Shown here piece after piece: positions 46,022 through 53,957 of a stretch of DNA of 64,000 nucleotides. The notes beneath the pieces were generated by a model. That model saw only the letters and a list, made by a program, of their open reading frames with translations. It ran no database searches and had not been told where the DNA came from. The DNA comes from Rhodococcus sp. SMB37 (GTDB taxonomy: Bacteria; Actinomycetota; Actinomycetes; Mycobacteriales; Mycobacteriaceae), in contig NZ_SLVY01000001.1 of the NCBI RefSeq assembly GCF_004345605.1, positions 372,001-436,000 of the forward strand, read 5' to 3'. Position numbers and translations under genes: made by a program. The first letter of the stretch is position 1. Each line of letters starts with the position of its first letter.

Positions 46022-47229
46022 CGATGTCCTGTCGGCTCGCGGGGCAGACCGAGGCCACGTTCCCCGATGATGGTGCGTTGGATTTCGCTGGTTCCGCCCG
46101 GGATCGTCCACTCCCACGAGCCGATGAAATCGAGCATCCATGCCCCTGATTCCCACCCGCTGGACTGAGGTTTCCGCAGATCCGTGTGTGCGGCGAGACC
46201 CGCGATCTCTGTGCCGAAATCGGTCATGCGCTGGAGCAACTCGCTGTAGTAGAGCTTGACGATCGACGCGTCGGCCGGCCCCGGCCGGTCGGCGGCGACG
46301 AAATCCGTCACCAATGCGCGCAGCCCCGTGAGTTCGATCTCGAGTGTGGCGAGCCTGTCTGCGACACGAGTGTCGTCGAGTGGGGTCGTCCCGTCGGGGC
46401 CCGGTCGGGTGCACAGGTCGACGAGCAGGCGGAACCCGCCGTGACTCAGTCGCTCGGTGAGTTCGAGCATGGTCATGCCGCGCTCGGCTCCGAGTGTTTC
46501 CTGCGCGACCCGCCATCCTTCGTTCTCGGGTCCGACGAGGTTCGTCGCAGGAATGGCGACATCGTTGAGGAATATCTCGCAGAAGTGCGCTTCGCCGGTC
46601 GCTTGCCTGATCGGACGCACTTCGACTCCGGGGGTACGCATGTCCATCAGGAAGTACGAGATGCCCTTGCGCTTCGGGGCGTCGGGATCGGTGCGGGCCA
46701 GCAGCAGGCACCGGTCGGCGTACAACGCGCCGCTGGCCCACAGTTTCTGACCGTTGACGATGTAGACGTCGCCGTCCTTGCGGGCGCTGGTCGCGAGTGC
46801 CGCCATGTCGGATCCTGCGCCGGGCTCGGAGAAGCCCTGGCACCAGATCTCGCCGTCGAGGATCGCGGGGAGATGGCGGTTCCGTTGTTCGTCGGTGCCG
46901 GCGGCAAGAAGCGTCGATGCGGCGTGATGGATCGAGACGAAGGGCAGAACCAGTCGGGGTGCGTCGTGGGCGGCCAGTTCCTGGTACAGCACGACCTGTT
47001 CGGCGACGGACATGCCGCCTCCCCATTCCTCCGGCCAGTGCGGCACGGCGAAGCCGGCTCCGCGTAGTTCCTGGAACCAGGACTTCTGGAAGCGGACGAA
47101 TTCGTCGTCGTGGACATCGGTTTGGGCCCGGCGCCAGTCTGCGGGGATATGGTCGCGGCACCAGCTGCGGACCGAGGTCCGGAAGTCCTCGAGTGTGGAC
47201 GCTCCGACGCTTGTCGCCCCAGCACTCAT
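46018..47229 (-). CDS. Acyl-CoA dehydrogenase, large subunit (pair 1)
   Basis: The 403-residue protein has GFAVPHWPEEWGGGMSVAEQVVLYQEL near residue 60, IWCQGFSEPGAGSDMAALATSARKDGDVYIVNGQKLWASGALYADRCLLLARTD (FAD-binding) around 125-180, and WEWTIPGGTSEIQRTIIGERGLGLPRE at the C-terminus. The YEGT Glu of short-chain enzymes is replaced by PGGTSEIQ, as in FadE29-like steroid dehydrogenases. It overlaps the enoyl-CoA hydratase gene upstream and the small subunit gene downstream. Confidence 0.92.
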   Translation of the reverse strand: MSAGATSVGASTLEDFRTSVRSWCRDHIPADWRRAQTDVHDDEFVRFQKSWFQELRGAGFAVPHWPEEWGGGMSVAEQVVLYQELAAHDAPRLVLPFVSIHHAASTLLAAGTDEQRNRHLPAILDGEIWCQGFSEPGAGSDMAALATSARKDGDVYIVNGQKLWASGALYADRCLLLARTDPDAPKRKGISYFLMDMRTPGVEVRPIRQATGEAHFCEIFLNDVAIPATNLVGPENEGWRVAQETLGAERGMTMLELTERLSHGGFRLLVDLCTRPGPDGTTPLDDTRVADRLATLEIELTGLRALVTDFVAADRPGPADASIVKLYYSELLQRMTDFGTEIAGLAAHTDLRKPQSSGWESGAWMLDFIGSWEWTIPGGTSEIQRTIIGERGLGLPREPTGHR

Positions 47230-48056
47230 CGCGCTTCTTCCTTCTCCCTCGGCGTAGTCTTCCTCACCGCATTCTCCCGGTTGACTGCATTCTCCCGGAG
47301 AGCGAGCAATCTGTCGCGATGCTCGGCGGACTGCATGGTCGCGATCTCCGCCGCGAAACCGGCCTGCAACGGACCGCCGAGCGCTTGGGACAGATACATG
47401 TTGACCACACGTTTGGTACTACGCAACGCCTGTGCGGGTTGTGCCGCGAGGCGTTCGGCGAGGCGTCGCGCCTCGGACAACAGGTCGTCGGGCGCAGTGA
47501 CGCGCGAAGCCAGGCCGAGTTCGACGGCCGTCGTCGCCGGAATCCTATCGCCGGTGTAGAGGTATTCCCGCGAGCGCAGGATGGGGGTGAGCAGCGGCCA
47601 GAAGGCCGCGCCCCCGTCGCCCGCGACGAGCCCTACTGCGACGTGCGGGTCGGCCAGGTACGCCTTGTCGGACATGAGGACCACATCGGACAGCACCGCA
47701 ACGCTACAGCCGAGCCCCACCGCGGGCCCGTTGACTGCCGCGATCACGGGCAGCGGGAAGCGGAGCATCTCGTCGATGATCTCGGCGCCTTCCCGGACGC
47801 TCTCGTCGCGCGCGACCGGATCGTCGAGGAACGAGATGATCCAGTCGAGATCACCACCCGCGCTGAAAGCACGGCCCGCTCCGGTGAGGATCACCACGGC
47901 AGCGTCGGTGTCGGCGGCGAGCTGACGCCACACGTGCGCGAGCGCCCAGTGCAGGTCCTTGTCGACGGCGTTGAGTTCATCGGGCCGGTTGATCGTCACG
48001 ATGCGGACGGGGCCTTCGCACTCGACGGTCAGTGCGTCCGGGAGTTCGTACTTCAC
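47226..48056 (-). CDS. Enoyl-CoA hydratase/isomerase family protein
   Basis: The 276-residue crotonase has VRIVTINRPDELNAVDKDLHWALA near the start, the oxyanion segments AFSAGGDLDWI near residue 65 and AAVNGPAVGLGCSVAVLSDVVLMS near 105, and LADPHVAVGLVAGDGGAAFWPLL. The C-terminus has a short repeat (ENAVNRENAVRK) encoded by two 12-bp copies 18 bp apart. GTG 48056 overlaps the preceding stop by 4 bp. It lies between the two dehydrogenase pairs in one operon. Confidence 0.9.
   Translation of the reverse strand: MKYELPDALTVECEGPVRIVTINRPDELNAVDKDLHWALAHVWRQLAADTDAAVVILTGAGRAFSAGGDLDWIISFLDDPVARDESVREGAEIIDEMLRFPLPVIAAVNGPAVGLGCSVAVLSDVVLMSDKAYLADPHVAVGLVAGDGGAAFWPLLTPILRSREYLYTGDRIPATTAVELGLASRVTAPDDLLSEARRLAERLAAQPAQALRSTKRVVNMYLSQALGGPLQAGFAAEIATMQSAEHRDRLLALRENAVNRENAVRKTTPREKEEAR
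47269..47298. repeat. 12-bp direct repeat at 18-bp period in the hydratase C-terminus
   Basis: GCATTCTCCCGG occurs at 47269-47280 and 47287-47298. In the coding frame this duplicates the residues ENAV. It probably arose by slippage; a similar in-frame duplication ends the next gene upstream. Confidence 0.8.
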
Positions 48057-49027
48057 AGCATCGCCTTCTCGGGAGCTATCGCCTTCTCGGGAGCTTCGGA
48101 GAACAGGCCGGTGAGCCCGCGCCGATCGATCCGTTTGGTCAGTGCGTCGACGGTTCCGGACGGTCCCCACGGGATTCGTCGCAACGGAATGCTGTATCGG
48201 GAGATCCAGGACACCGTGGTTTCGTCGCAGAATCCGCTCGCTCCGTGCAGTTGGTGCGCGACCCGGAACACGATCTGTGCCGCTTCGACGGCAGCCAACC
48301 GGAACGCGAGGGCGTCGTCGAGTGCCTCGTCGTTACCCGCCTGGATGCTCCACAGCGTGTACTTGGCGAGCACGTCGAGTCCGGTTCGTTCCACCTCCGC
48401 CTCCGTGAGCTGGAACTGGACGCCCTGCAGTTTCGCGAGGGGCGCCCCGAACTGTTCGCGCAGGAGCACGTGCGAGCGGGTCAGATCCATTGCCCGATCG
48501 AGCATTCCGAGGAGGGTCCAGCACGGGAGTGTCAACGCGAGGGCCAGGTCCTTCGCGCCGTCGTCGTCGATCGGCCGGAGGTCGAGCTGGGAGGTGAACG
48601 CCGACATGCGCGGCGGAGTGCTCGGTGGGCGGGCGTCCACGAGACTGCGCCGCCCGTCGACACTCACCGCGGCCCACCGGAGGTCGAGACACGCGATGGG
48701 CGCTTTCGGGTCGGCATCGTCCACTACGACCAGTCCATCGACATCGAGGTCTGCGGGTCGTGCGAGCCTTTCTGCCACAGGATAGGGCACCGCCCAGAAA
48801 CCCACGCTGCGGCACAGCGCTGCGGCCGCTTCGAGTTCGTCCGCATCTCCGCGGGGATCGAGCTCCCAGGCGCCGAGCTCACCGAGTGTCGGCTCGACGG
48901 TGTTTCTGCGGTGATCGGGATCGCTTTCGATCAGCTGGGCGAGATCGTCGCCCCCCGCGGCTTCCAGAGCACGGAGCGCTTCGCGCCCGTAGTCGGTTGC
49001 TTCTTTGCTCAGTTCAGTGTTCATCAT
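48053..49027 (-). CDS. Acyl-CoA dehydrogenase, small/non-canonical subunit (pair 2)
   Basis: The 324-residue protein is short for the family (usually about 380). The C-terminal helical domain is recognisable: LLGMLDRAMDLTRSHVLLREQFGAPLAKLQGVQFQLTEAEV near residue 170 and VFRVAHQLHGASGFCDETTVSWISRYSIPLRR near 275, but the beta-domain FAD loops are reduced. It ends in a duplicated APEKA motif. It overlaps the large subunit gene by 4 bp (ATGATG start). This again suggests a heteromeric dehydrogenase. Confidence 0.85.
   Translation of the reverse strand: MMNTELSKEATDYGREALRALEAAGGDDLAQLIESDPDHRRNTVEPTLGELGAWELDPRGDADELEAAAALCRSVGFWAVPYPVAERLARPADLDVDGLVVVDDADPKAPIACLDLRWAAVSVDGRRSLVDARPPSTPPRMSAFTSQLDLRPIDDDGAKDLALALTLPCWTLLGMLDRAMDLTRSHVLLREQFGAPLAKLQGVQFQLTEAEVERTGLDVLAKYTLWSIQAGNDEALDDALAFRLAAVEAAQIVFRVAHQLHGASGFCDETTVSWISRYSIPLRRIPWGPSGTVDALTKRIDRRGLTGLFSEAPEKAIAPEKAML
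48060..48095. repeat. Perfect 18-bp tandem duplication in the dehydrogenase C-terminus
   Basis: The unit ATCGCCTTCTCGGGAGCT is present twice in a row (48060-48077 and 48078-48095). It is in frame and duplicates six residues (SEAPEKAIAPEKAML end). It is directly before the stop codon. Confidence 0.9.
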
Positions 49028-50193
49028 GCCGCCAGGAGGGCTCGGGCCAAGAGAATCCGCTGCATCTCGATGCTGCCGGAGGCCACCGTGGCTGCCTGTG
49101 AGTAGCGCCAGTGATCTTCGACCGCGCGGCGGAACCACTTGGCGGTGTCGTCGTCGAAATCGTTGGTGTCGGCGCTCGGTGGCGTCGCATACGTGGCGAT
49201 CTCGGTGAGGACCTCAGCGCTGTCCTGATCGAGAGTCGTCACCGCGATCCGGTACGCCGCGGCGTCGCCGGGCTGGACAGCGCCTCCGCTCTGCATCGAC
49301 ACCACCCGGTACGCCAGCAGCCGTGCGCGACGGCAGTGCGTGAGCATTCGCGCCCACCGCGCCTTCAGTTCTCCCGGCAGGTCGTCCCATCGCGCACCGA
49401 GGACCGACGGTGCGGCCTGCAGCAGGCGCTCGCAGCGGGCGTATCGGGCAATGCCCACGCGCTCGTACGCGAGTACTTCCTGCACGACCTTCCATCCCTC
49501 GTCGACCGTGCCGAGTACATCGGCATCGGTGACGCGGAGGTCGTTGAAGAAGACTTCGTTGAGATGGTGCGGGCCCAGCATCGCCCGGATCGGGCGGACT
49601 TCGATGGCCGGATCGGACATCGGGACGAGAAAGACGGTGAGTCCCTGCTGTTTCCGCCCGTTGTTGGAGGTGCGGGCCAACAGGAAGCACCATTGCGCCA
49701 TCGTGGCGTAGGACGTCCAGATCTTCTGCCCGGAGATGAGCCAGCCGTCGCCGTCCCGGCGCGCGGCGGTACGCAACGACGCGAGGTCGGAGCCGGCTTC
49801 GGGTTCGCTGAATCCTTGACACCAGATCACTTCGCCACGCGCAATGGGCGGAAGGTGAATGTCCTGCTGTTCCGCGGTTCCGTGACGCATGATCGTGGGA
49901 CCCACCCAATTGACGCCCATGTACTGCGCGCCGCGGGGCTCATGGTGCGCCCACATCTCCTCTCGCACCACTGTCTGTTCCCAGATCGATGCACCACGTC
50001 CGCCGAATTCCTCGGGCCACGTCATGCACAACAGCCCGCTGTCCGCAAGGAGGCGGCAGAACGCTTGCGCCGCTTCGAGATCACTCGGGTCGTCGGTGAA
50101 TGCTCCGAGGAAATGCGGGGGGACGTGCTCATGCACCAGCCGGCGCAGCTCACCCCGGAGTTCAGGGGCGGCACCACCCATCGTGAAGTCCAT
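49024..50193 (-). CDS. Acyl-CoA dehydrogenase, large subunit (pair 2)
   Basis: The 389-residue protein has LLCMTWPEEFGGRGASIWEQTVVREEMWAH near residue 55, VIWCQGFSEPEAGSDLASLRTAARRDGDGWLISGQKIWTSYATMAQWCFLLART (FAD-binding) around 115-170, MLGPHHLNEVFFNDLRVTDADVLGTVDEGWKVV near 200 and a C-terminal SQAATVASGSIEMQRILLARALL. It leads the four-dehydrogenase/hydratase operon and lies next to operator copy C, divergent from the GntR gene. Confidence 0.92.
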   Translation of the reverse strand: MDFTMGGAAPELRGELRRLVHEHVPPHFLGAFTDDPSDLEAAQAFCRLLADSGLLCMTWPEEFGGRGASIWEQTVVREEMWAHHEPRGAQYMGVNWVGPTIMRHGTAEQQDIHLPPIARGEVIWCQGFSEPEAGSDLASLRTAARRDGDGWLISGQKIWTSYATMAQWCFLLARTSNNGRKQQGLTVFLVPMSDPAIEVRPIRAMLGPHHLNEVFFNDLRVTDADVLGTVDEGWKVVQEVLAYERVGIARYARCERLLQAAPSVLGARWDDLPGELKARWARMLTHCRRARLLAYRVVSMQSGGAVQPGDAAAYRIAVTTLDQDSAEVLTEIATYATPPSADTNDFDDDTAKWFRRAVEDHWRYSQAATVASGSIEMQRILLARALLAA

Positions 50194-50209
50194 GCCCGGA
50201 CATTACGTC

Positions 50210-50235
50210 AATCCTCACAAGGATAGCAATGCTTG
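50210..50235 (+). promoter_or_regulatory. Catabolic-cluster operator, copy C
   Basis: It reads AATCCTCACAAGGATAGC followed by AATGCTTG and matches copy D at 23 of 26 positions. It lies between the dehydrogenase operon (17 bp from its ATG) and the GntR gene, and is oriented toward the GntR gene. A further isolated TCAATACTTG half-site occurs at 50251-50260. Confidence 0.7.
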
Positions 50236-50314
50236 CCAATTTGAAACCTCTCAATACTTGGAAGAAAAGACACCCTGTCGTTAGACTGCAACCCATGCGT
50301 GAAAGGCGAGTTTC

Positions 50315-51118
50315 TTGACGACCCCGCGGCGTGGCCGAGTGCCACAGCGCCGTATCGCCGAAACCGTCGCCGACGAATTACGCGACCACATTCTTTCCGA
50401 TGACGATTACCGCCTGCCGACACAGGACCAATTGGTCAAGGACTTCGGCGTCAGCTACCCCTCGGTGCGAGAAGCCCTCCGCATTCTGGAAACCGAAGGA
50501 CTTGTCACTGTACGCCGCGGCAACGTCGGCGGCGCCGACGTGCATCGCCCCGACGAATTCTCCGCCGCGTACCACCTCGGGCTCTCGCTTCAGGCCGGCC
50601 GGGTCACACTCGAAGATCTCGCAGCCGGTCTCCAGCTACTCGAGCCGATGTGCGTCACCGAGTGCGCGAAGCGCCCGGACCGCGCCGAGATCGTCGTCCC
50701 GGCCCTCAACGCATCCATCGACGCCTCCGCCGAACTCGTCGGCGACGGAGTCGCATTCACGCAGGCCGCCCGCGAGTTCCACGATCTGATCGTCTCGTTC
50801 ACGCCGAATGCCACGATCCGTTACGCAGTGCGCAGTTACGTCGCCCTGTGGTCCGCGCAGGAGGAAGCCTGGGCCGAGGCCCTCACCCGCCGCGGCGAGT
50901 ACCCGTCCGAGGGCAAGGCCGAAGACGCCGTCCACGCACACCGCCGCATCGTCAAGGAAATCGCCGACGGGCGCGTGGCCGAAGCCGAACGACTCGCACG
51001 CTCCCACCTCGCAGCAACCCAGACGCTCGTCCTCGACCGGTTCGGCGACACCATCGTCAACGCGTCAGCGGCAATGACGCGCAACACGTTCCCTGCACGC
51101 CAACGCCCACGGAACTGA
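50315..51118 (+). CDS. FadR-family GntR transcriptional regulator
   Basis: The 267-residue protein has an N-terminal winged HTH (PQRRIAETVADELRDHILSDDDYRLPTQDQLVKDFGVSYPSVREALRILETEGLVTVRRGNVGG, residues 10-75). A C-terminal all-helical FCD effector domain follows, with REFHDLIVSFTPN near 150 and AVHAHRRIVKEIADGRVAEAERLARSHL near 215 supplying likely metal/effector-binding His residues. The TTG start has AAAGGCGAG upstream. It is the only regulator in the catabolic block and has operator copy C in its own promoter, so it is the best candidate to bind all four copies. The effector is probably a pathway acid or CoA ester. Confidence 0.9.
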   Translation: MTTPRRGRVPQRRIAETVADELRDHILSDDDYRLPTQDQLVKDFGVSYPSVREALRILETEGLVTVRRGNVGGADVHRPDEFSAAYHLGLSLQAGRVTLEDLAAGLQLLEPMCVTECAKRPDRAEIVVPALNASIDASAELVGDGVAFTQAAREFHDLIVSFTPNATIRYAVRSYVALWSAQEEAWAEALTRRGEYPSEGKAEDAVHAHRRIVKEIADGRVAEAERLARSHLAATQTLVLDRFGDTIVNASAAMTRNTFPARQRPRN

Positions 51119-51152
51119 CTCCGGGGCACCCCGCCCCGCACTGCTGCCCCGA

Positions 51153-51192
51153 GAACGGCCGGGCTCGGTCTCCTGACCGAGCCCGGCCGTTC
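51153..51192 (+). terminator. Strong hairpin terminator after the GntR gene
   Basis: GAACGGCCGGGCTCGGT (51153-51169) pairs perfectly over 17 bp with 51176-51192 across a 6-nt loop CTCCTG. It isolates the regulator transcript from the oxygenase operon. Confidence 0.88.
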
Positions 51193-51285
51193 CGCTCTAC
51201 ACCGACGCCGACGCCTTGCCCACCCACTCCACGGGGCGCACACTCACGAGAACGTGATTCTCTTCACATCAGACCAGCCTAGCTC

Positions 51286-51311
51286 AATCCTTACAAGGAT
51301 AACAATACTTG
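51286..51311 (+). promoter_or_regulatory. Catabolic-cluster operator, copy D (best copy)
   Basis: It reads AATCCTTACAAGGATAAC followed by AATACTTG. The stretch TACAAGGAT-AACA-ATACTTGTA (51292-51313) is a 22-bp inverted repeat with 8 of 9 arm positions matching. It lies 174 bp before the first gene of the oxygenase operon and is oriented toward it. Confidence 0.72.
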
Positions 51312-51487
51312 TAGCGCTGGCCGGTTCGTGATTAACTGCCAGACACCACTCGGGAGTGGCTTGCATCACTAAATACCCATGAGAACCGGACATAGACCCA
51401 TAAACCGGAGTCACTCCCTCTCGAACACTGCGGAACAACGTTCTCGCTGAGTGCGGATCCGCGTTCTCACACAGGAGGAGACCTACC

Positions 51488-53077
51488 TTGACGCAAGGGT
51501 CGCGCTACACAGGTCCAACGACACACCTCGCCGAAGGGTGGAGTCTCAAACGACTCACTCCCCCGAGCCGCCTGTTCGGCGCAAACGGCATCCGAGCCGG
51601 CGCAGACGGTCGCATCTACGTCGCGCAGGTGGCCGGTAGCCAGATCAGCGCGTTCGATCCCGACAACGGCGCAGTGGAGACCATCAGCCCCAAGGGTAGC
51701 GACATCGTCGCCCCCGACGACCTGGCCTTCCACCCCGACGGGGAGCTCTACATCACCGAGTACTACGACGGACGAGTCAGCATCCGCTCCGACGACGGAA
51801 GCACGCGCCTGCTGCGCGACGACCTCCCCGGCGTCAACGGCATCACCTTCCATCAGGGCCGGCTCTTCGTCGACGAGTGCCGCCCCGACGGACGCCTGAT
51901 GGAAATCGACCTCAACGGCGGCGCACCGAAGGTGCTCGTCGAGGGTCTCCAGTTGCCCAACGCCCTCGAGGTCGGCCCGGACGGCAAGCTGTACTACCCA
52001 GCGCTCGGCACCAACGACATCTGGCGTATCGATCCGGACGGCGGCGAACCCGAACGCGTCGCCGGCGATCTCGGTGTTCCGGTCGCATTGAAGTTCGACT
52101 CCGAGGGCTACATCATCTCCCCGCAGGTGGGCTCCGGACAGGTACTCCGAATCGACCCGCGCACCGGCGACAGCACCGTGCTGGCCGATATCGGATCGGG
52201 TCTCGACAATCTCACCTTCATCGGCGACCGCCTGTTCGTCTCGAGCTTCACCGGCCAAATCACCGAGGTCCTCGGCGGCGGCGAGACGAAGACCGCGCTC
52301 GCAGACGGCCTCACGTGGCCCTTGGACCTGACCGTGGGAACGGACGGCACACTCTACGTCGCCGACGGCACCTTCCTGCTCGCACTCGAGGCGAGCGGCG
52401 AACTTCGCACCGTCGCAATGCTCTTCCATCCCGGATGGCCCGGGTACATCCGGGGCATCACCTCGGTCGGCGACGGCGAGTTCATCGTCGCCGGCGATAC
52501 CACGGTCTCGCGGTACCGGCCCGCCGCCGCCGAGAGCGAGCTGCTGTTCGGCGGGCTCGAACAGGCCTACGGCGTGGCAGTGTCCGCCACCGGAACCGTT
52601 GCGGTGGCAGATATCGGCACGGGCAAGGTCCATTCCGTCGGATCCGGGCAGGCGGAGGTGCTGGCGGCGGGTCTGCAGGACCCGACGGGGCTTGCATTCA
52701 CCTCGGACAGCACTCTCCTCGTCTCCGAAGCCGGAGCGGGAAGGATCATCTCGGTGACGAGCGCCGGCATCGACACCCTCGTCGACGGTCTCGAGCGGCC
52801 ACAGGGAATCCTGGTGCGCGGAGGAAAGCTCTACGTCGTCGACGTCGACGCCAAGACGCTGATCAGTGTGGATCTCGAGACCAAGGCCCAGCAGGTCATC
52901 GCACGCCATCTGCCCGTGGGCGCACCCGAGGGGATCACCCCGAAGCCACTGAAGGGTCTCGTTCCGTTTGCCGGTCCACAGGGGCCCTTCGCCGGAATCA
53001 CCGCGGGCCCCGACGGCACCCTCTACATCTCCGCAGACGCCGAAGGCAGCGTCCTCGCGATCCGCGAAGGGAAGTGA
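51488..53077 (+). CDS. Double-length SMP-30/gluconolactonase-like beta-propeller protein
   Basis: The 529-residue protein is built of about 11-12 propeller blades with recurring GPDGKLYY, GTDGTLYVADG, ATGTVAVADIGTG and GPDGTLYISADAEG type motifs. It is about twice the 290-300 residues of a single six-bladed SMP-30 lactonase, suggesting two fused propellers. There is no signal peptide, so it is cytoplasmic. Metal-site-like segments include GLQLPNALEVGPDG and GLTWPLDLTVGTDG. Start TTG 51488 has GGAGGAGA upstream. In an operon with a Baeyer-Villiger enzyme, a lactone hydrolase role is plausible. Confidence 0.8.
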   Translation: MTQGSRYTGPTTHLAEGWSLKRLTPPSRLFGANGIRAGADGRIYVAQVAGSQISAFDPDNGAVETISPKGSDIVAPDDLAFHPDGELYITEYYDGRVSIRSDDGSTRLLRDDLPGVNGITFHQGRLFVDECRPDGRLMEIDLNGGAPKVLVEGLQLPNALEVGPDGKLYYPALGTNDIWRIDPDGGEPERVAGDLGVPVALKFDSEGYIISPQVGSGQVLRIDPRTGDSTVLADIGSGLDNLTFIGDRLFVSSFTGQITEVLGGGETKTALADGLTWPLDLTVGTDGTLYVADGTFLLALEASGELRTVAMLFHPGWPGYIRGITSVGDGEFIVAGDTTVSRYRPAAAESELLFGGLEQAYGVAVSATGTVAVADIGTGKVHSVGSGQAEVLAAGLQDPTGLAFTSDSTLLVSEAGAGRIISVTSAGIDTLVDGLERPQGILVRGGKLYVVDVDAKTLISVDLETKAQQVIARHLPVGAPEGITPKPLKGLVPFAGPQGPFAGITAGPDGTLYISADAEGSVLAIREGK

Positions 53078-53084
53078 GCATCCG

Positions 53085-53930
53085 ATGAGCAACGATTTCC
53101 TCGATCTCACCGGTCGTATCGTCATCGTCTCGGGAGCGGCAGGCGGTGGCATCGGCACCTCGGTGACCCGCACGGTCGCGCAGGCAGGAGCCACCGTCAT
53201 CGCTGTGAGCCGCTCCGAAGAGAACCTCAACAAACACATCGAACCTCTTGTTTCCGAGGGTCTTTCGGTAGTTCCTGTTGCAGCGGACGCATCGACCGAC
53301 GACGGTATCGCCACTGTTCTCGACACCGCCCGCCGAACCGACGGCAACCTGTACGGGCTCGTGAACGTCGCCGGCGGCGCAGCACCTGCCACCTGGATGC
53401 CGGCCACCCGGGTGACGCGGGAGGATTGGCGCGCCCTGATGACGCAGAACCTCGAAACGATGTTCTTCATGAGCCAGGCGGTCGCAGCTGAGCTGAAGAA
53501 GAACTCGCTGCCGGGCTCGATCGTCTCGATCTCGTCGATCAGCGGTATGAACACCGCACCGTTCCACATCGCATACGGAACCGCGAAGGCGGCGCTCGTC
53601 GCCGCGACACGCACCATGGCAGTCGAACTCGCCACCGACAACATCCGGGTCAACGCCATTGCACCCGGCGTCACCGCGACACCTGCCTCAGGCACATACG
53701 TCGATGCCGACCCCGAGCGCGATCGTCAGGCCATCGCGATGGGCCGGCGAGGCACACCCGAGGAGCAGGCAGGTGCAATCCTCTTCCTGCTGTCCGACCT
53801 CTCCGGTTACGTCACGGGACAGACAGTACTCGTCGACGGAGGCTTGAACCTCAAATGGACCCATATGGGTGCCGACCACACGTCTCTGTTCCTCAAGGAC
53901 GAAACCTTCCGCGCCGCCATCACTCGCTGA
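53085..53930 (+). CDS. Short-chain dehydrogenase/reductase
   Basis: The 281-residue classical SDR has IVIVSGAAGGGIGTSVTRTVAQAGATVIAVSRS, a slightly unusual Gly-rich motif with three glycines before IG. LYGLVNVAGGA, catalytic S in IVSISSISGMN and Y-x3-K in HIAYGTAKAALVAATRTMA follow, then VTGQTVLVDGGLNLKWTH. A longer C-terminus (HMGADHTSLFLKDETFRAAITR) is seen. It follows the propeller gene by 7 bp and precedes the Rieske gene. It likely oxidises an alcohol or dihydrodiol, or reduces a ketone, of the pathway. Confidence 0.92.
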   Translation: MSNDFLDLTGRIVIVSGAAGGGIGTSVTRTVAQAGATVIAVSRSEENLNKHIEPLVSEGLSVVPVAADASTDDGIATVLDTARRTDGNLYGLVNVAGGAAPATWMPATRVTREDWRALMTQNLETMFFMSQAVAAELKKNSLPGSIVSISSISGMNTAPFHIAYGTAKAALVAATRTMAVELATDNIRVNAIAPGVTATPASGTYVDADPERDRQAIAMGRRGTPEEQAGAILFLLSDLSGYVTGQTVLVDGGLNLKWTHMGADHTSLFLKDETFRAAITR

Positions 53931-53957
53931 ATCAGCCCAGTTTCAGAGGAGGATCTC

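Larger units (their letters stand above)
51119..51487. other. 369-bp intergenic region with terminator, operator D and long leader
   Basis: From left to right it holds the GntR terminator (51153-51192), operator copy D (51286-51311), and a weak promoter-like pair with TTGTAG at 51309 and TTAACT at 51332 (17-bp spacing). It also has a small CCACT-CGGG-AGTGG hairpin at 51346-51359 and a comparatively AT-rich leader. The ribosome-binding site CAGGAGGAGA lies before the TTG start at 51488. I see no open frame with family similarity here. Confidence 0.6.

Noticed and set aside
50251-50260. Isolated TCAATACTTG as a fifth operator copy
   Set aside because: Only one arm is present; the matching CAAGGAT arm is missing at the required distance, so it is noted as a half-site only.
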